Shown one piece after another: positions 54,071-64,000 of a DNA stretch of 64,000 nt. The DNA comes from Brumicola pallidula DSM 14239 = ACAM 615. GTDB taxonomy: Bacteria; Pseudomonadota; Gammaproteobacteria; Enterobacterales; Alteromonadaceae. Positions within the stretch are counted from its first letter, which is position 1. The number at the start of each line of letters is the position of its first letter. Location of the stretch: NCBI RefSeq assembly GCF_000428905.1, contig NZ_AUAV01000023.1:1-64000 (forward strand). The letters run 5' to 3'. Under the pieces are notes generated by a model that did not search any database, was not told the DNA's origin, and saw only the letters and a program-made list of their open reading frames with translations. The translations under genes and the position numbers were made by a program.

Positions 54071-55198
54071 TTGCAAACTAAGCAGCACAAATCACGATTT
54101 AATCTGCCCGCAGGCATCTATGCGCTTGCTCATTCCGTAGGACCGTTGCCTAAAGTATCGAAAATTGCATTGCAGGAACATTACCTTGCACCTTGGGAGC
54201 AGTTGGGCGGAGATGCATGGCCTAAATGGCTGCAAAGTATTGACTCTTTTTGTATTGCAATTGCTAGCCTTATTAATGCGACAGCTAATGAAATTTGCCC
54301 GCAACCTAATTTAGCCTCGGGCTTTTCAGCGTATTTAACCGCTATTGCTAAGCTGTCAGAAAATCAAGGTAAGTGGCGTATTTTAATGCACCAAGATGCT
54401 TTTGCCTCTATGGGTTTTGTGGTGACCGGCTTAGCTAAATCGTATGGGCTAGAATTGATATTAGTTCAAGGCAGCCCAAATGATCGTGATGCGTGGACAA
54501 CTGAGCTTGCAAAAGGACATGTGTTGGCCTGTTTATTCACGCATGTGCATTCAAACACCTCTATGAAATCTGATATTGTACGCTTGGTCGAACTGGCAAA
54601 GAAACATGATACTTGCGCCTTGGTTGATATTGCACAATCAGTAGGAATTGTTCCTGTTGATGCCAACGAATGGGGTGCAGACGCAATATTTGGGTCTTGT
54701 GTGAAATGGTTATGTGGCGGACCCGGCGCTGGTTTTATGTTTATTAAGGCGGTTCAAATTGCTAAATTGAACCCGGACCCCGTTGGTTGGTTTTCGCACC
54801 AGAACCCCTTCGAATTTGATATAACTCACTATGCACCAGCTAACAACGCTAGACGCTTTTGGGGCGGAACGCCAAGTGTCGCATCTTATGTTACAGCCTG
54901 TGCTTCTATTAATATGATCTTAGACATCGGTGTTGCCCAAGTTGCTCTGCATAATCTTGAGTTGAAACGTTACTTATTACAATGCTTACCCAGCAAGGTA
55001 ACAATTAAACCAAGCGAAGAAGAGCTTTATCAACAAGGTGGGAGTTTGTGTATTGGTTGCGATGACATGGACACAGCGGCAATAAAATTGAATCAAGCTG
55101 GAGTGAGATATGATCGACGCGGTAATATCTTTCGGCTATCCCTGCACATTTCGAATAGCCTAGATGATGTCGAAAAAATCGCAGAGTGCTTTGTTTAA
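54071..55198 (+). CDS. Kynureninase-like PLP enzyme (aminotransferase class V)
   Basis: 375 aa. The start is a TTG with AAGGA 7 bases upstream (54059-54063); no in-frame ATG lies near, and the first residues match the expected N-terminus. The PLP lysine is in GSCVKWLCGGPGAGF, which parallels the kynureninase CSYKYLNGGPG. LVDIAQSVGIVPVD precedes it and RRFWGGTPSVASYV follows. Kynureninase would cleave kynurenine to anthranilate and alanine, but related members act on other substrates. No other tryptophan-catabolism gene is near. Confidence 0.8.
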   Translation: MQTKQHKSRFNLPAGIYALAHSVGPLPKVSKIALQEHYLAPWEQLGGDAWPKWLQSIDSFCIAIASLINATANEICPQPNLASGFSAYLTAIAKLSENQGKWRILMHQDAFASMGFVVTGLAKSYGLELILVQGSPNDRDAWTTELAKGHVLACLFTHVHSNTSMKSDIVRLVELAKKHDTCALVDIAQSVGIVPVDANEWGADAIFGSCVKWLCGGPGAGFMFIKAVQIAKLNPDPVGWFSHQNPFEFDITHYAPANNARRFWGGTPSVASYVTACASINMILDIGVAQVALHNLELKRYLLQCLPSKVTIKPSEEELYQQGGSLCIGCDDMDTAAIKLNQAGVRYDRRGNIFRLSLHISNSLDDVEKIAECFV

Positions 55199-55614
55199 CA
55201 ATTAGCCAAGGCGATAATAGTCTGCTTTTTGGTGAACGCATTTAACTTGTAATGCGTTGTTGCCCAGCCAATTAAAAAACGCTCAAAGTCGGCCCATGCG
55301 AAAGGAAGCAAATCACGCCATTCGGTTTCAAGCGCAGTAAAATCGACCTCAACATGATAGTGCTCAATAGCCATCTTCAATATGCTGAAGTATTCATCAA
55401 ATAAGTTATCAGCGTGTAACGCCAATTCAGATTCATTCAAGCAACTGCCTAGAAAATACATCAGATCTTTGATACCGGCTCCGCGCCCAACATATTGAAA
55501 ATCAACCGCTGCCAAGTTATTACCATTCGCACAAAAACAAAAATTTGCAAGCTTAGCATCGCCATGCACAAAGAATAGATTCAAATTCAAACGACTCAAA
55601 ATCAATGCAATCAA
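55195..55614 (-). pseudogene. Phosphotransferase (APH/EcKL-like) lacking its N-terminal half
   Basis: 139 aa. The catalytic loop VHGDAKLANFCF and the metal-binding DFQYVGRG are visible, followed by LMYFLGSCLNESEL. Intact members have about 330-350 aa with an ATP-binding lobe in front, which is missing here. The frame begins with non-homologous sequence close to AT-rich tandem repeats. It overlaps the kynureninase-like gene tail-to-tail by 4 bp. Confidence 0.78.
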
Positions 55615-55623
55615 TTCGACACG

Positions 55624-55665
55624 ATCAATTTAATATAATCAATTTAATATAATCAATTTAAAATA
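55624..55665 (+). repeat. 14-bp tandem repeat, 3 copies
   Basis: ATCAATTTAATATA at 55624 and 55638, and ATCAATTTAAAATA at 55652; a diverged start of a fourth copy follows. It sits next to the broken end of the phosphotransferase remnant and upstream of katG. Confidence 0.9.
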
Positions 55666-55719
55666 ATCGATTGGATAGAACGGAAAAATTCATTATCTAA
55701 CAACAATGCTTTGCTTTAA

Positions 55720-57978
<2,259 letters not shown>

Positions 57979-58072
57979 TCAACAACAATAGAATGAGTGT
58001 TTTGAAAAAATTATCAAAAGAATATTTTGAGAATACATTTAAAAATACTCACGAGTGCTGTATAACCGCGGG

Positions 58073-58933
58073 ATGAAAATTCCAAAACGTTTACAGCCTC
58101 TCGTTGAAGATGGCCTTATTGATGATGTACTTTATCAGCTCATGAGTGGCAAGGAAGCCACTGTGTTCGCTGTTACCAGTCAGGGCGAAGTTCGTTGCGC
58201 CAAAGTATATAAAGAAGCCATGAAACGCAGTTTTAAAAAAGCGGCGCAGTATCAAGAAGGCAGAAAAGTTAAAAATAGCCGCCGTGCAAGAGCCATGGAG
58301 AAGGGTTCAAGTTTCGGGCGCAAACAACAAGAAGATGCTTGGCAGAATGCTGAGGTCGATGCTCTGTTCACTTTATCAAAGGCAGGTGTTCGGGTGCCCC
58401 AGCCTTTTGGCTGTTATGACGGCGTTTTGTTAATGGAATTAGTGACTGACGATGAAGGAAACGTCGCCCCACGACTGAATGATGTGTCAATGTCCGCTGA
58501 ACAAGCCTTAGAAGACCACGCACAAGTTATGCATTACGTTTTATTGATGTTATGTGCCGGCATTGTGCATGGCGATTTATCTGAATTCAACGTGCTTGTT
58601 GATAGCTATGGCCCAGTTATTATCGACCTCCCGCAAGCGGTCAATGCTGCTGCAAATAACAACGCATTTAGTATGTTACAACGAGATGTTCGTAACATGA
58701 CCGACTACTATGCTGAATTTGCTCCGGAACTGAAACAAACCCATTATGCCGAAGAAATGTGGGCATTATTTCAAACAGGTGAACTAAGTCCTGAAACCGA
58801 ATTAACGGGTTATTTTGAATTTGACGAAAGCGAAGCTGATGTCGACACCGTACTCGAAGAAATCAAAGCCGCATTTGAAGAGGAACAAGCTAGGGTTGAA
58901 CGCATGAACGATGCTAATTCAGATGATGAGTAA
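58073..58933 (+). CDS. RIO-type serine protein kinase
   Basis: Start chosen at ATG 58073 (286 aa), with GCGGG just upstream; an upstream GTG at 58055 in frame is weaker. The RIO fold shows the ATP loop SGKEATVFAV, catalytic Lys in RCAKVYKE, catalytic loop IVHGDLSEFNVLV with Asp and Asn, and the metal-binding Asp in IIDLPQAV. YYAEFAPELKQTHYAEEMW follows. Bacterial RIO1 homologues are widespread in gammaproteobacteria, but their substrate is not established; ribosome assembly is a guess from eukaryotic RIO1. Confidence 0.92.
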   Translation: MKIPKRLQPLVEDGLIDDVLYQLMSGKEATVFAVTSQGEVRCAKVYKEAMKRSFKKAAQYQEGRKVKNSRRARAMEKGSSFGRKQQEDAWQNAEVDALFTLSKAGVRVPQPFGCYDGVLLMELVTDDEGNVAPRLNDVSMSAEQALEDHAQVMHYVLLMLCAGIVHGDLSEFNVLVDSYGPVIIDLPQAVNAAANNNAFSMLQRDVRNMTDYYAEFAPELKQTHYAEEMWALFQTGELSPETELTGYFEFDESEADVDTVLEEIKAAFEEEQARVERMNDANSDDE

Positions 58934-59010
58934 TCGACTTGAGCAAAAAAGCGCCTGAATGAGAGCGTTTATGTAGGCCTTCTTAGCAGCGGCTCATCAA
59001 TTAACCCTAG

Positions 59011-59637
59011 TTACCTGTTCGACATATATTTATACAGCGTGGTGTAGGCTTGTAACACCTGTTGCGAGTCTTCTACGCTGCCACCTTTGTCGGGGTGTTT
59101 TGCATGTTGTAACTTGCGGTATTGCTGTTTGAGTTGCGCTAAAGATAGACATTCAATCGACGTGATTTGCAGGGTCAATATTGCTTCGTTTACGGCTTCT
59201 TGTGAAAAATAGTGGTTACCATCAACGCCTGCCATTTTCTGCCAAAAACTATTGAGTAAATCATTAACGCCAGCCTGATCGGTAGCACTTAAGTTTGTCC
59301 AATCAAGGTAATAATCAGCCAGCGGGTCTGAGGCCTGCAAACCCGCATCGAATGACAAAATAGGAGCCAGCTTTATTTGCGTTGCCCTAATATCTAACTC
59401 ACCCACTTTTTGCTCTCGCCACTCATTTCGCAAATGGTAGAGTGAGTGAAATAGCACAAAGTGGGTTTGAAACAAGGTCAGCGGATCGCGCAACGCATCC
59501 TCATCAAATAGCGAATACGGCGGCTGTTTCAACAAGGTGATTAATTCGAACTCACTAATACCCGCAGTAAATTGCGATTGAAATGTGTTCAAAATTTCTT
59601 GCAATAGAAACTGCAGTTCATCATGTTTATCAGACAT
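59011..59637 (-). CDS. DnaJ-related protein with C-terminal J domain
   Basis: 208 aa. The N-terminal two-thirds match the DNAJ_related helical domain (FELITLLKQPPYSLF, LFQTHFVLFHSLYHLR). The C-terminal J domain is short, with YRKLQHAKHPDKGG containing the HPD motif that stimulates Hsp70 ATPase. It lacks zinc-finger and client domains. It probably helps DnaK on a special client. It is convergent with the RIO kinase gene and shares its orientation with the AcuI-type reductase. Confidence 0.9.
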   Translation of the reverse strand: MSDKHDELQFLLQEILNTFQSQFTAGISEFELITLLKQPPYSLFDEDALRDPLTLFQTHFVLFHSLYHLRNEWREQKVGELDIRATQIKLAPILSFDAGLQASDPLADYYLDWTNLSATDQAGVNDLLNSFWQKMAGVDGNHYFSQEAVNEAILTLQITSIECLSLAQLKQQYRKLQHAKHPDKGGSVEDSQQVLQAYTTLYKYMSNR

Positions 59638-59706
59638 TGTTTACTCTAATGACCAGTGTCATCATTCAGATTATTCAAGTTCAGCAGTACCGATATTCTC
59701 ACCCTA

Positions 59707-60693
59707 TTAGCCCTTTGCTACATCGACAACGACGCGCCCTCTTACTTTTCCTTCAAGAAGTTGACCAGCTGTTTGGATAACTTGATCAAGTCCTATCACA
59801 GTAGAAATATCGGTGAAGTCGTCTTGCGTCAAAATAGTCGCCAATCGCTCCCAAGCTTCAACTCTATCAGCAATAGGGCGCATAACGCTGTCAATTCCCT
59901 TCAGAGTAATGCCACGCAATATGAAAGGAGCAACACTAGCTGGAAAGTCCATTCCTTGAGCAAGACCACAAGCAGCAACCGTACCGCCATATTTAGTGCT
60001 TGCACATATATTTGCAAGGGTATGACTGCCAACTGAATCTACAGCGCCAGCCCAGCGTTCTCTGGTCATCGGTTTACCTGGTTCAGACAAGGTATTACGA
60101 TCAATCACTTCAACTGCCCCAAGCTTGGTCAAGTAGTCGCTTTCATTCATTCTGCCTGTAGACGCAACAACCTTATAACCCAATTTTGACAATATGGTAA
60201 TAGCAAAGCTACCTACCCCGCCATTTGCACCTGTTACTAATATTTCACCAGACTCTGGCGTTACACCATTATTTTCTAGCGCAATAACGCAAAGCATAGC
60301 AGTATAACCCGCTGTCCCAATTGCCATTGCGTTTTCTGGCGTGATGCCACTGGGTAGGTTAATCAGCCAATCACTTTTCAGACGGGCTTTTTGAGCTAAG
60401 CCACCACAATGCACCTCACCCACACCAAAGCCATTAAGTAGAACCTCATCGCCGGCACTAAACTTTTCGCTACTGGATTTGGTCACAGTACCTACCAAGT
60501 CGATGCCTGGTACCATAGGGAAACGGCGTACAACAGGACTTTTCCCAGTAATAGCCAAGCCATCTTTATAATTTAAGGTGCTGTACATCACATCAATATC
60601 TACGTCGCCCTCAGGCAATATCGATTCATCAATATCTTGTAATACAACCGTGTAGTTATCATCAATTTTATCTATTAAAATACCTTTAAACAT
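59707..60693 (-). CDS. acuI: AcuI/YhdH-type NADPH-dependent acrylyl-CoA reductase
   Basis: 328 aa medium-chain dehydrogenase without catalytic zinc. Blocks typical of YhdH/AcuI are STLNYKDGLAITGK, PMVPGIDLVGTV, GGLAQKARLKSDWL, and AIGTAGYTAMLCV. The cofactor site is TGANGGVGSFA, with Ser-Thr-Gly-Arg after the second strand supporting NADPH. In marine bacteria AcuI detoxifies acrylyl-CoA formed from DMSP. No DMSP lyase or CoA transferase is nearby, so a general detoxification role is equally likely. Confidence 0.9.
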   Translation of the reverse strand: MFKGILIDKIDDNYTVVLQDIDESILPEGDVDIDVMYSTLNYKDGLAITGKSPVVRRFPMVPGIDLVGTVTKSSSEKFSAGDEVLLNGFGVGEVHCGGLAQKARLKSDWLINLPSGITPENAMAIGTAGYTAMLCVIALENNGVTPESGEILVTGANGGVGSFAITILSKLGYKVVASTGRMNESDYLTKLGAVEVIDRNTLSEPGKPMTRERWAGAVDSVGSHTLANICASTKYGGTVAACGLAQGMDFPASVAPFILRGITLKGIDSVMRPIADRVEAWERLATILTQDDFTDISTVIGLDQVIQTAGQLLEGKVRGRVVVDVAKG

Positions 60694-61240
60694 AATCGTT
60701 ATTCACCTTAATATTGAGGAGTTAATTAACCGTTGGTGGCTTATTGGCAATAAGTAGTAATGACGCCAATATTCCAGTATTAAAAAAGAATAGGGCTTAA
60801 ATATGATTATCGCAACCAGCAGAGTGGTTCTTTTAGTGTTTAGTAAAAACGCTGGAAATCAAACTTATCTAGCAACGTTGCCAAGTGCGCCGACTCCAGC
60901 TTAATTGTGACGTTTTTGTTGTTTACCATTTACTACTATTGTCTTAGAGAGTTTACATAACTTAGATACTCAGGTTGCAGAAATCAGATTTCATGTTAGC
61001 TCGGCAAAACCAGATGGAACAAATGATTTTATTTAGACTATTCAGCGACTTTTCTAGCCCTAAAGTCTGAGACTTTATTGTCGATTGTTAACTCAACGAC
61101 AATAGTCGATGCAATGACCGTGATAGTTAGCGTTTGTTTAATTATTGATTTTTGGTAAGCTCTATCGATATAGTTATACTAAAAACCAAGCGTGCATTAA
61201 GCATGCAAACAAACATCAACTCGTTTAATCAGGAATTCAA
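60694..61240. other. Intergenic region, 547 bp
   Basis: No gene supported; the longest ATG frame I read (60802) is 33 codons without recognisable features. It holds promoters for acuI on the left and for the amidohydrolase on the right (61152-61180). Confidence 0.6.
61152..61180 (+). promoter_or_regulatory. Sigma-70 promoter of the amidohydrolase gene
   Basis: -35 TTGGTA (61152-61157), 17-bp spacer, -10 TATACT (61175-61180), 60 bp before the start codon. Confidence 0.65.
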
Positions 61241-62518
61241 ATGAAAATAAGACGTTTTTACTGGTTTATGGCTTTTACTTTTTTAAGCATACTCAGCAAC
61301 CGAGCATTTGCCCAGCAAACATTAATTAATGCTGATGCATTACTCGACGTTTCAAATGGTGAAATAGTCGAAAATGTATCAGTGCTAGTTGAGAACAATA
61401 AGATTATTCGCGTGGGTCAGCAAGGCAGTATCAATTCAGCTGATGCAGCTGTAATTGACCTAAAAGGAATGACATTAGTACCCGGTCTAATGGACATGCA
61501 TGTTCATTTAACCAGCGATGCTGCTGACAATTTTTTAGCCGCTAAAGGAAATTCAGTACCGCGAGTAACGGTCAAAGCAGTTAAAAATGCAGAAATAACG
61601 CTCATGGCTGGTTTTACTACGGTCAGAAATTTAGGCGCCAAAGGTTATTCGGTTATTGCAGTTAGAGATGGCATTAATGCGGGTGAAGTCCCTGGACCAA
61701 GAATATGGGCAGCGGGTTATTCAGTTGGCGTCACGGGAGGCCATTGCGACGATAACTTCTCACCTCCTGAAGCACAAAGTAAGTCCACGGGCGTTGCCGA
61801 CGGGCCTTGGGCGATAAGAGCTAAAGTGCGTGAAAACATCAAATACGGAGCGAATACTATTAAGGTTTGTGCAACCGGTGGCGTATTTTCAAAAGGCACG
61901 AAAGTTGGCATTCAACAACTAACGGAAGAAGAAATTAGAGCTGCGGTAGAAGAAGCGCACATGCGTGGATTGATAGCGGCTGCGCACGCACATGGCACCA
62001 ACGGCATTAAGGCCGCTATTCGTGCTGGCATCGACTCAATAGAACATTGCAGTTTTCTGGATGATGAAGCAATTGAACTAGCGATTAAAATGGGCACTTA
62101 CTTCTCGTGCGATATCTATAATACCGAATATACTCTTGCTTTTGGCGAGGCCAATGGTGTTCCAGAAGAAAACATTAACAAGGAAAAACTAGTATCAAAA
62201 GCGCAGCGTGATAGCTTCACAAAAGCGGTTAAAGCAGGCGTTAAAATGGTTTTTGGTTCTGATGCCGCCATTTATCCTCATGGCGATAACGGTAAGCAAT
62301 TTTCGCGCATGGTTCGCTTTGGTATGACACCTTTGCAAGCAATACAAGCAGCAACCATTAATAGTGCAAAGCTTCTAAAACAAGACGCTGATCTTGGGCA
62401 AATCAAAGCAGGATATTTAGCCGACATCATTGCGGTGAAAGGAAATCCATTGGAGAATATTGCAGTCTTAGAAAACGTTCAGTTTGTTATGAAAGATGGC
62501 CTTGTTTATAAAAAATAA
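61241..62518 (+). CDS. Exported metal-dependent amidohydrolase (imidazolonepropionase/prolidase-like)
   Basis: 425 aa with signal peptide (RFYWFMAFTFLSILSNRAFA, cleavage near AQQ at about 25). Metal ligands are His87 and His89 (MDMHVHL), a probable bridging Lys in TIKVCATGG, His in AAHAHG and IEHCSF, and Asp in VFGSDAAIYPHG. The C-terminal LADIIAVKGNPLENI closes the urease-fold sandwich. Relatives include exported Xaa-Pro and Xaa-Arg/Lys dipeptidases and lactonases. The substrate is unclear. It stands alone with its own promoter. Confidence 0.88.
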   Translation: MKIRRFYWFMAFTFLSILSNRAFAQQTLINADALLDVSNGEIVENVSVLVENNKIIRVGQQGSINSADAAVIDLKGMTLVPGLMDMHVHLTSDAADNFLAAKGNSVPRVTVKAVKNAEITLMAGFTTVRNLGAKGYSVIAVRDGINAGEVPGPRIWAAGYSVGVTGGHCDDNFSPPEAQSKSTGVADGPWAIRAKVRENIKYGANTIKVCATGGVFSKGTKVGIQQLTEEEIRAAVEEAHMRGLIAAAHAHGTNGIKAAIRAGIDSIEHCSFLDDEAIELAIKMGTYFSCDIYNTEYTLAFGEANGVPEENINKEKLVSKAQRDSFTKAVKAGVKMVFGSDAAIYPHGDNGKQFSRMVRFGMTPLQAIQAATINSAKLLKQDADLGQIKAGYLADIIAVKGNPLENIAVLENVQFVMKDGLVYKK

Positions 62519-62704
62519 CCGCCCTGTATAGGAGCTTTCATTTAAAAGAAGGCCTCCTAACTCTCCCCCACAGTATCTCGCAACAAGTCATACGATAAAA
62601 AGACGCGTTACCATTTTTAATCTAATTTTAATATTCCCGCAAAGTCTTTTTTAGATACTTACAATATAATATGCATTTCAAACTTTAACTATTACAGGTG
62701 CATT

Positions 62705-63382
62705 ATGAAAAAAACAGGTGTTGTTACTTTGGCGCTCGCTACATTAGTTGCGTCCCAGACCGCTTTTGCTTTTGCTTTTGAAAAAGGCGACATACTTGTT
62801 AGAGGAGGTTTAGCAACAGTTAGCCCTAATGAATCTTCATCCAATATCATAGTAGGAAGTGATCTTGGTGTTAATGTTGGTGTCGACAACAACACTCAAC
62901 TAGGATTGAATTTCGCCTACTTCATTACCGACAATATTAATATTGAAGTGCTAGCCGCAACGCCATTTAAGCATGATGTAAACTTTGGTGTAGCTAATCC
63001 GTTAGGTACCGGTAATCAGCTTGCTGAAGTGACACATTTACCACCCACGGTAAGCGTTAACTATTATTTCAATGCTGGTAACACTGCATTTAAGCCATAT
63101 GCAGGCGTTGGTTTAAACTACACCCTATTTTTTGACGAACAATTTACCTCTCAAAATGACGCCATTGGCCTGCAAGACTTATCATTGGATAACTCATTTG
63201 GCTTGGCTGCGCAATTAGGTGCAGACTATATGGTAGATGAAAAATGGTTGGTTAACGCCTCAATTCGCTGGATAGATATTGACACCGAAGCAAGTTTTAA
63301 TCTTAACGGTGCACAAGGCAGCATTGAATCTATCGAAATCGATCCATGGGTTTACACCGTTGCTGTTGGCTATCGGTTTTAA
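62705..63382 (+). CDS. ompW: OmpW-family outer-membrane protein
   Basis: 225 aa with signal peptide (KKTGVVTLALATLVASQTAFA). Eight-stranded barrel blocks typical of OmpW are FEKGDILVRGGLATVSPNES, LGLNFAYFITDNINIEVLAA, and VNYYFNAGNTAFKPYAGVGL. It ends in an aromatic C-terminal residue (GYRF) needed for assembly. OmpW proteins are small hydrophobic-substrate channels linked to stress and respiration. The ribosome binding site is probably ACAGG. Confidence 0.93.
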   Translation: MKKTGVVTLALATLVASQTAFAFAFEKGDILVRGGLATVSPNESSSNIIVGSDLGVNVGVDNNTQLGLNFAYFITDNINIEVLAATPFKHDVNFGVANPLGTGNQLAEVTHLPPTVSVNYYFNAGNTAFKPYAGVGLNYTLFFDEQFTSQNDAIGLQDLSLDNSFGLAAQLGADYMVDEKWLVNASIRWIDIDTEASFNLNGAQGSIESIEIDPWVYTVAVGYRF

Positions 63383-63558
63383 TTCAGTAGATTAGCAAAT
63401 ATACACTAAAATAATCGCTAAATAATGTTGCCGTGATGGATGTCGATGACGGTAACACAACCTTAAAGACAATGAACACGAAGTAAGCATGATTTACACT
63501 TAAGGTGCACAATCAATTGTTACATTCACTGTTCACAGCTTTACATAGAGGAATAAAA

Positions 63559-64000
63559 ATGAAAGCTTTTAATAAGAACGCTACTAATAAGAACGCTACT
63601 AATAACAACGCTACTAATAACAACGCTACTAATAACAACGCTACTAATAAAAGAAGCTCTGCTCACACAAGCGTAATTGCGATTGCACTTTCAACACTGG
63701 TTTTATGTGCTGGTACAGTCAGTGCCAAATCCGTAGCAGACAATGTTGTTTCTGAACAACGTGCGGCCCTTGAAAAAAATACAGATGGTCAAGGTTTTGG
63801 TCCACAGTCACCACGTGATATCGGCCAAAATGCGGGGACTAATTTACGCAGTTTTGGAACGGCTCCCGAGCGCAGTGATCTTAACCTATGCAACATTCAT
63901 TTTCACAAAAATGCCGAGCATAAAGGCGGGGATTTTACTACTCATGCTGGCAACGGTGACGGCAAAGGTACCAACACAGGTTATGTATATAACGGTAAAT
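63559..64000 (+). CDS. Probable delta-class carbonic anhydrase, 5' part (cut by window end)
   Basis: Start at ATG 63559 with AGAGGA 6 bases before it. Residues 5-29 are five N(K/N)NAT pentapeptides from a 15-bp repeat, followed by a signal peptide core (SVIAIALSTLVLCAGTVSA, to about 56). The mature part reads FGPQSPRDIGQNAGT and LNLCNIHFHKNAEHKGGDFT, with His114, His116 and His121, resembling bacterial proteins annotated as delta-class carbonic anhydrases; these histidines may bind zinc. The rest lies outside the window, so function is likely but not proven. Confidence 0.75.
   Translation, partial: MKAFNKNATNKNATNNNATNNNATNNNATNKRSSAHTSVIAIALSTLVLCAGTVSAKSVADNVVSEQRAALEKNTDGQGFGPQSPRDIGQNAGTNLRSFGTAPERSDLNLCNIHFHKNAEHKGGDFTTHAGNGDGKGTNTGYVYNGK
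63571..63645 (+). repeat. 15-bp tandem repeat, 5 copies, ahead of a signal peptide
   Basis: AATAAGAACGCTACT at 63571 and 63586, and AATAACAACGCTACT at 63601, 63616 and 63631. It encodes the n-region of the following exported protein and keeps the reading frame. Confidence 0.97.

Noticed and set aside
62519-62704. Terminator after the amidohydrolase gene
   Set aside because: A TAGGAG/CTCCTA pairing exists but the stem is interrupted and no T-run follows.

Overview
The window looks like chromosomal DNA of a marine gammaproteobacterium of the Alteromonadaceae (Alteromonas, Paraglaciecola or Glaciecola type). The evidence is the mutY-yggX and trmB-rsmC neighbourhood, an ArcA almost identical to the enterobacterial one, PmbA with DarP, AT-rich intergenic DNA, sugar-type TonB receptors, and galactose and beta-glucan utilisation islands. 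This placement rests on recognised protein families; no database search was run.

Layout. 1-390: 3' end of an IS200/IS605 transposase and its probable right end. 361-870: tRNA-Phe with promoter and terminator, then yggX. 988-8729: housekeeping genes (mutY, trmB, rsmC, glgA, arcA, pmbA, darP). 8950-12935: a serine beta-lactamase-fold hydrolase, a lipoprotein alpha/beta hydrolase and a Gfo/Idh/MocA oxidoreductase. 13064-30301: a galactose island. It holds galT-galK, a TonB receptor, a flavin-dependent halogenase-like protein, a SapC-family protein, a sodium/sugar symporter, a GH36 alpha-galactosidase, and part of an oxidative pathway (lactonase, dgoK, sugar dehydrogenase) next to a divergent DgoR-type GntR regulator. 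30348-33892: MocA and a two-subunit periplasmic molybdenum hydroxylase. 34067-35951: MipA/OmpV, then fused remains of a second mipA copy and a CocE/NonD hydrolase.

35956-51780 is a beta-glucan (probably laminarin) island. It has a cytosolic GH3, two paralogous GPH-family transporters of 482 residues each, a 1162-residue phosphorylase of GH94/GH149/GH161 type, a GH16 that has lost its catalytic segment, one exported and two cytosolic GH17 enzymes, and an exported clan GH-A protein. A LytS/LytTR two-component pair follows. 54071-63382 holds a kynureninase-like enzyme, a truncated phosphotransferase, katG, a RIO-type kinase, a DnaJ-related protein, an AcuI-type reductase, an exported amidohydrolase and OmpW. 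The window ends inside a probable delta-class carbonic anhydrase.

How the genes fit together. The galactose island can take alpha-galactosides through the outer membrane (TonB receptor) and inner membrane (symporter), release galactose (GH36), and send it into the Leloir route (GalK, GalT) or the oxidative De Ley-Doudoroff route (dehydrogenase, lactonase, DgoK). galE, dgoD and dgoA are not in the window. A 16-bp palindrome shared by the galT/TonB-receptor intergenic region and the alpha-galactosidase promoter suggests common control. The glucan island reads as import of beta-1,3-oligoglucosides followed by cytosolic phosphorolysis and hydrolysis.

Two patterns run through the window. First, there are many short perfect or near-perfect tandem repeats. 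Those inside reading frames have 12- or 15-bp periods; those outside have 11-, 13-, 14-, 16- and 22-bp periods. Second, accessory genes are decaying by internal or terminal deletion: an SPFH protein, a D-aminoacylase, mipA/cocE, the GH16 and a phosphotransferase. No CRISPR array, prophage, integron or rRNA was found.
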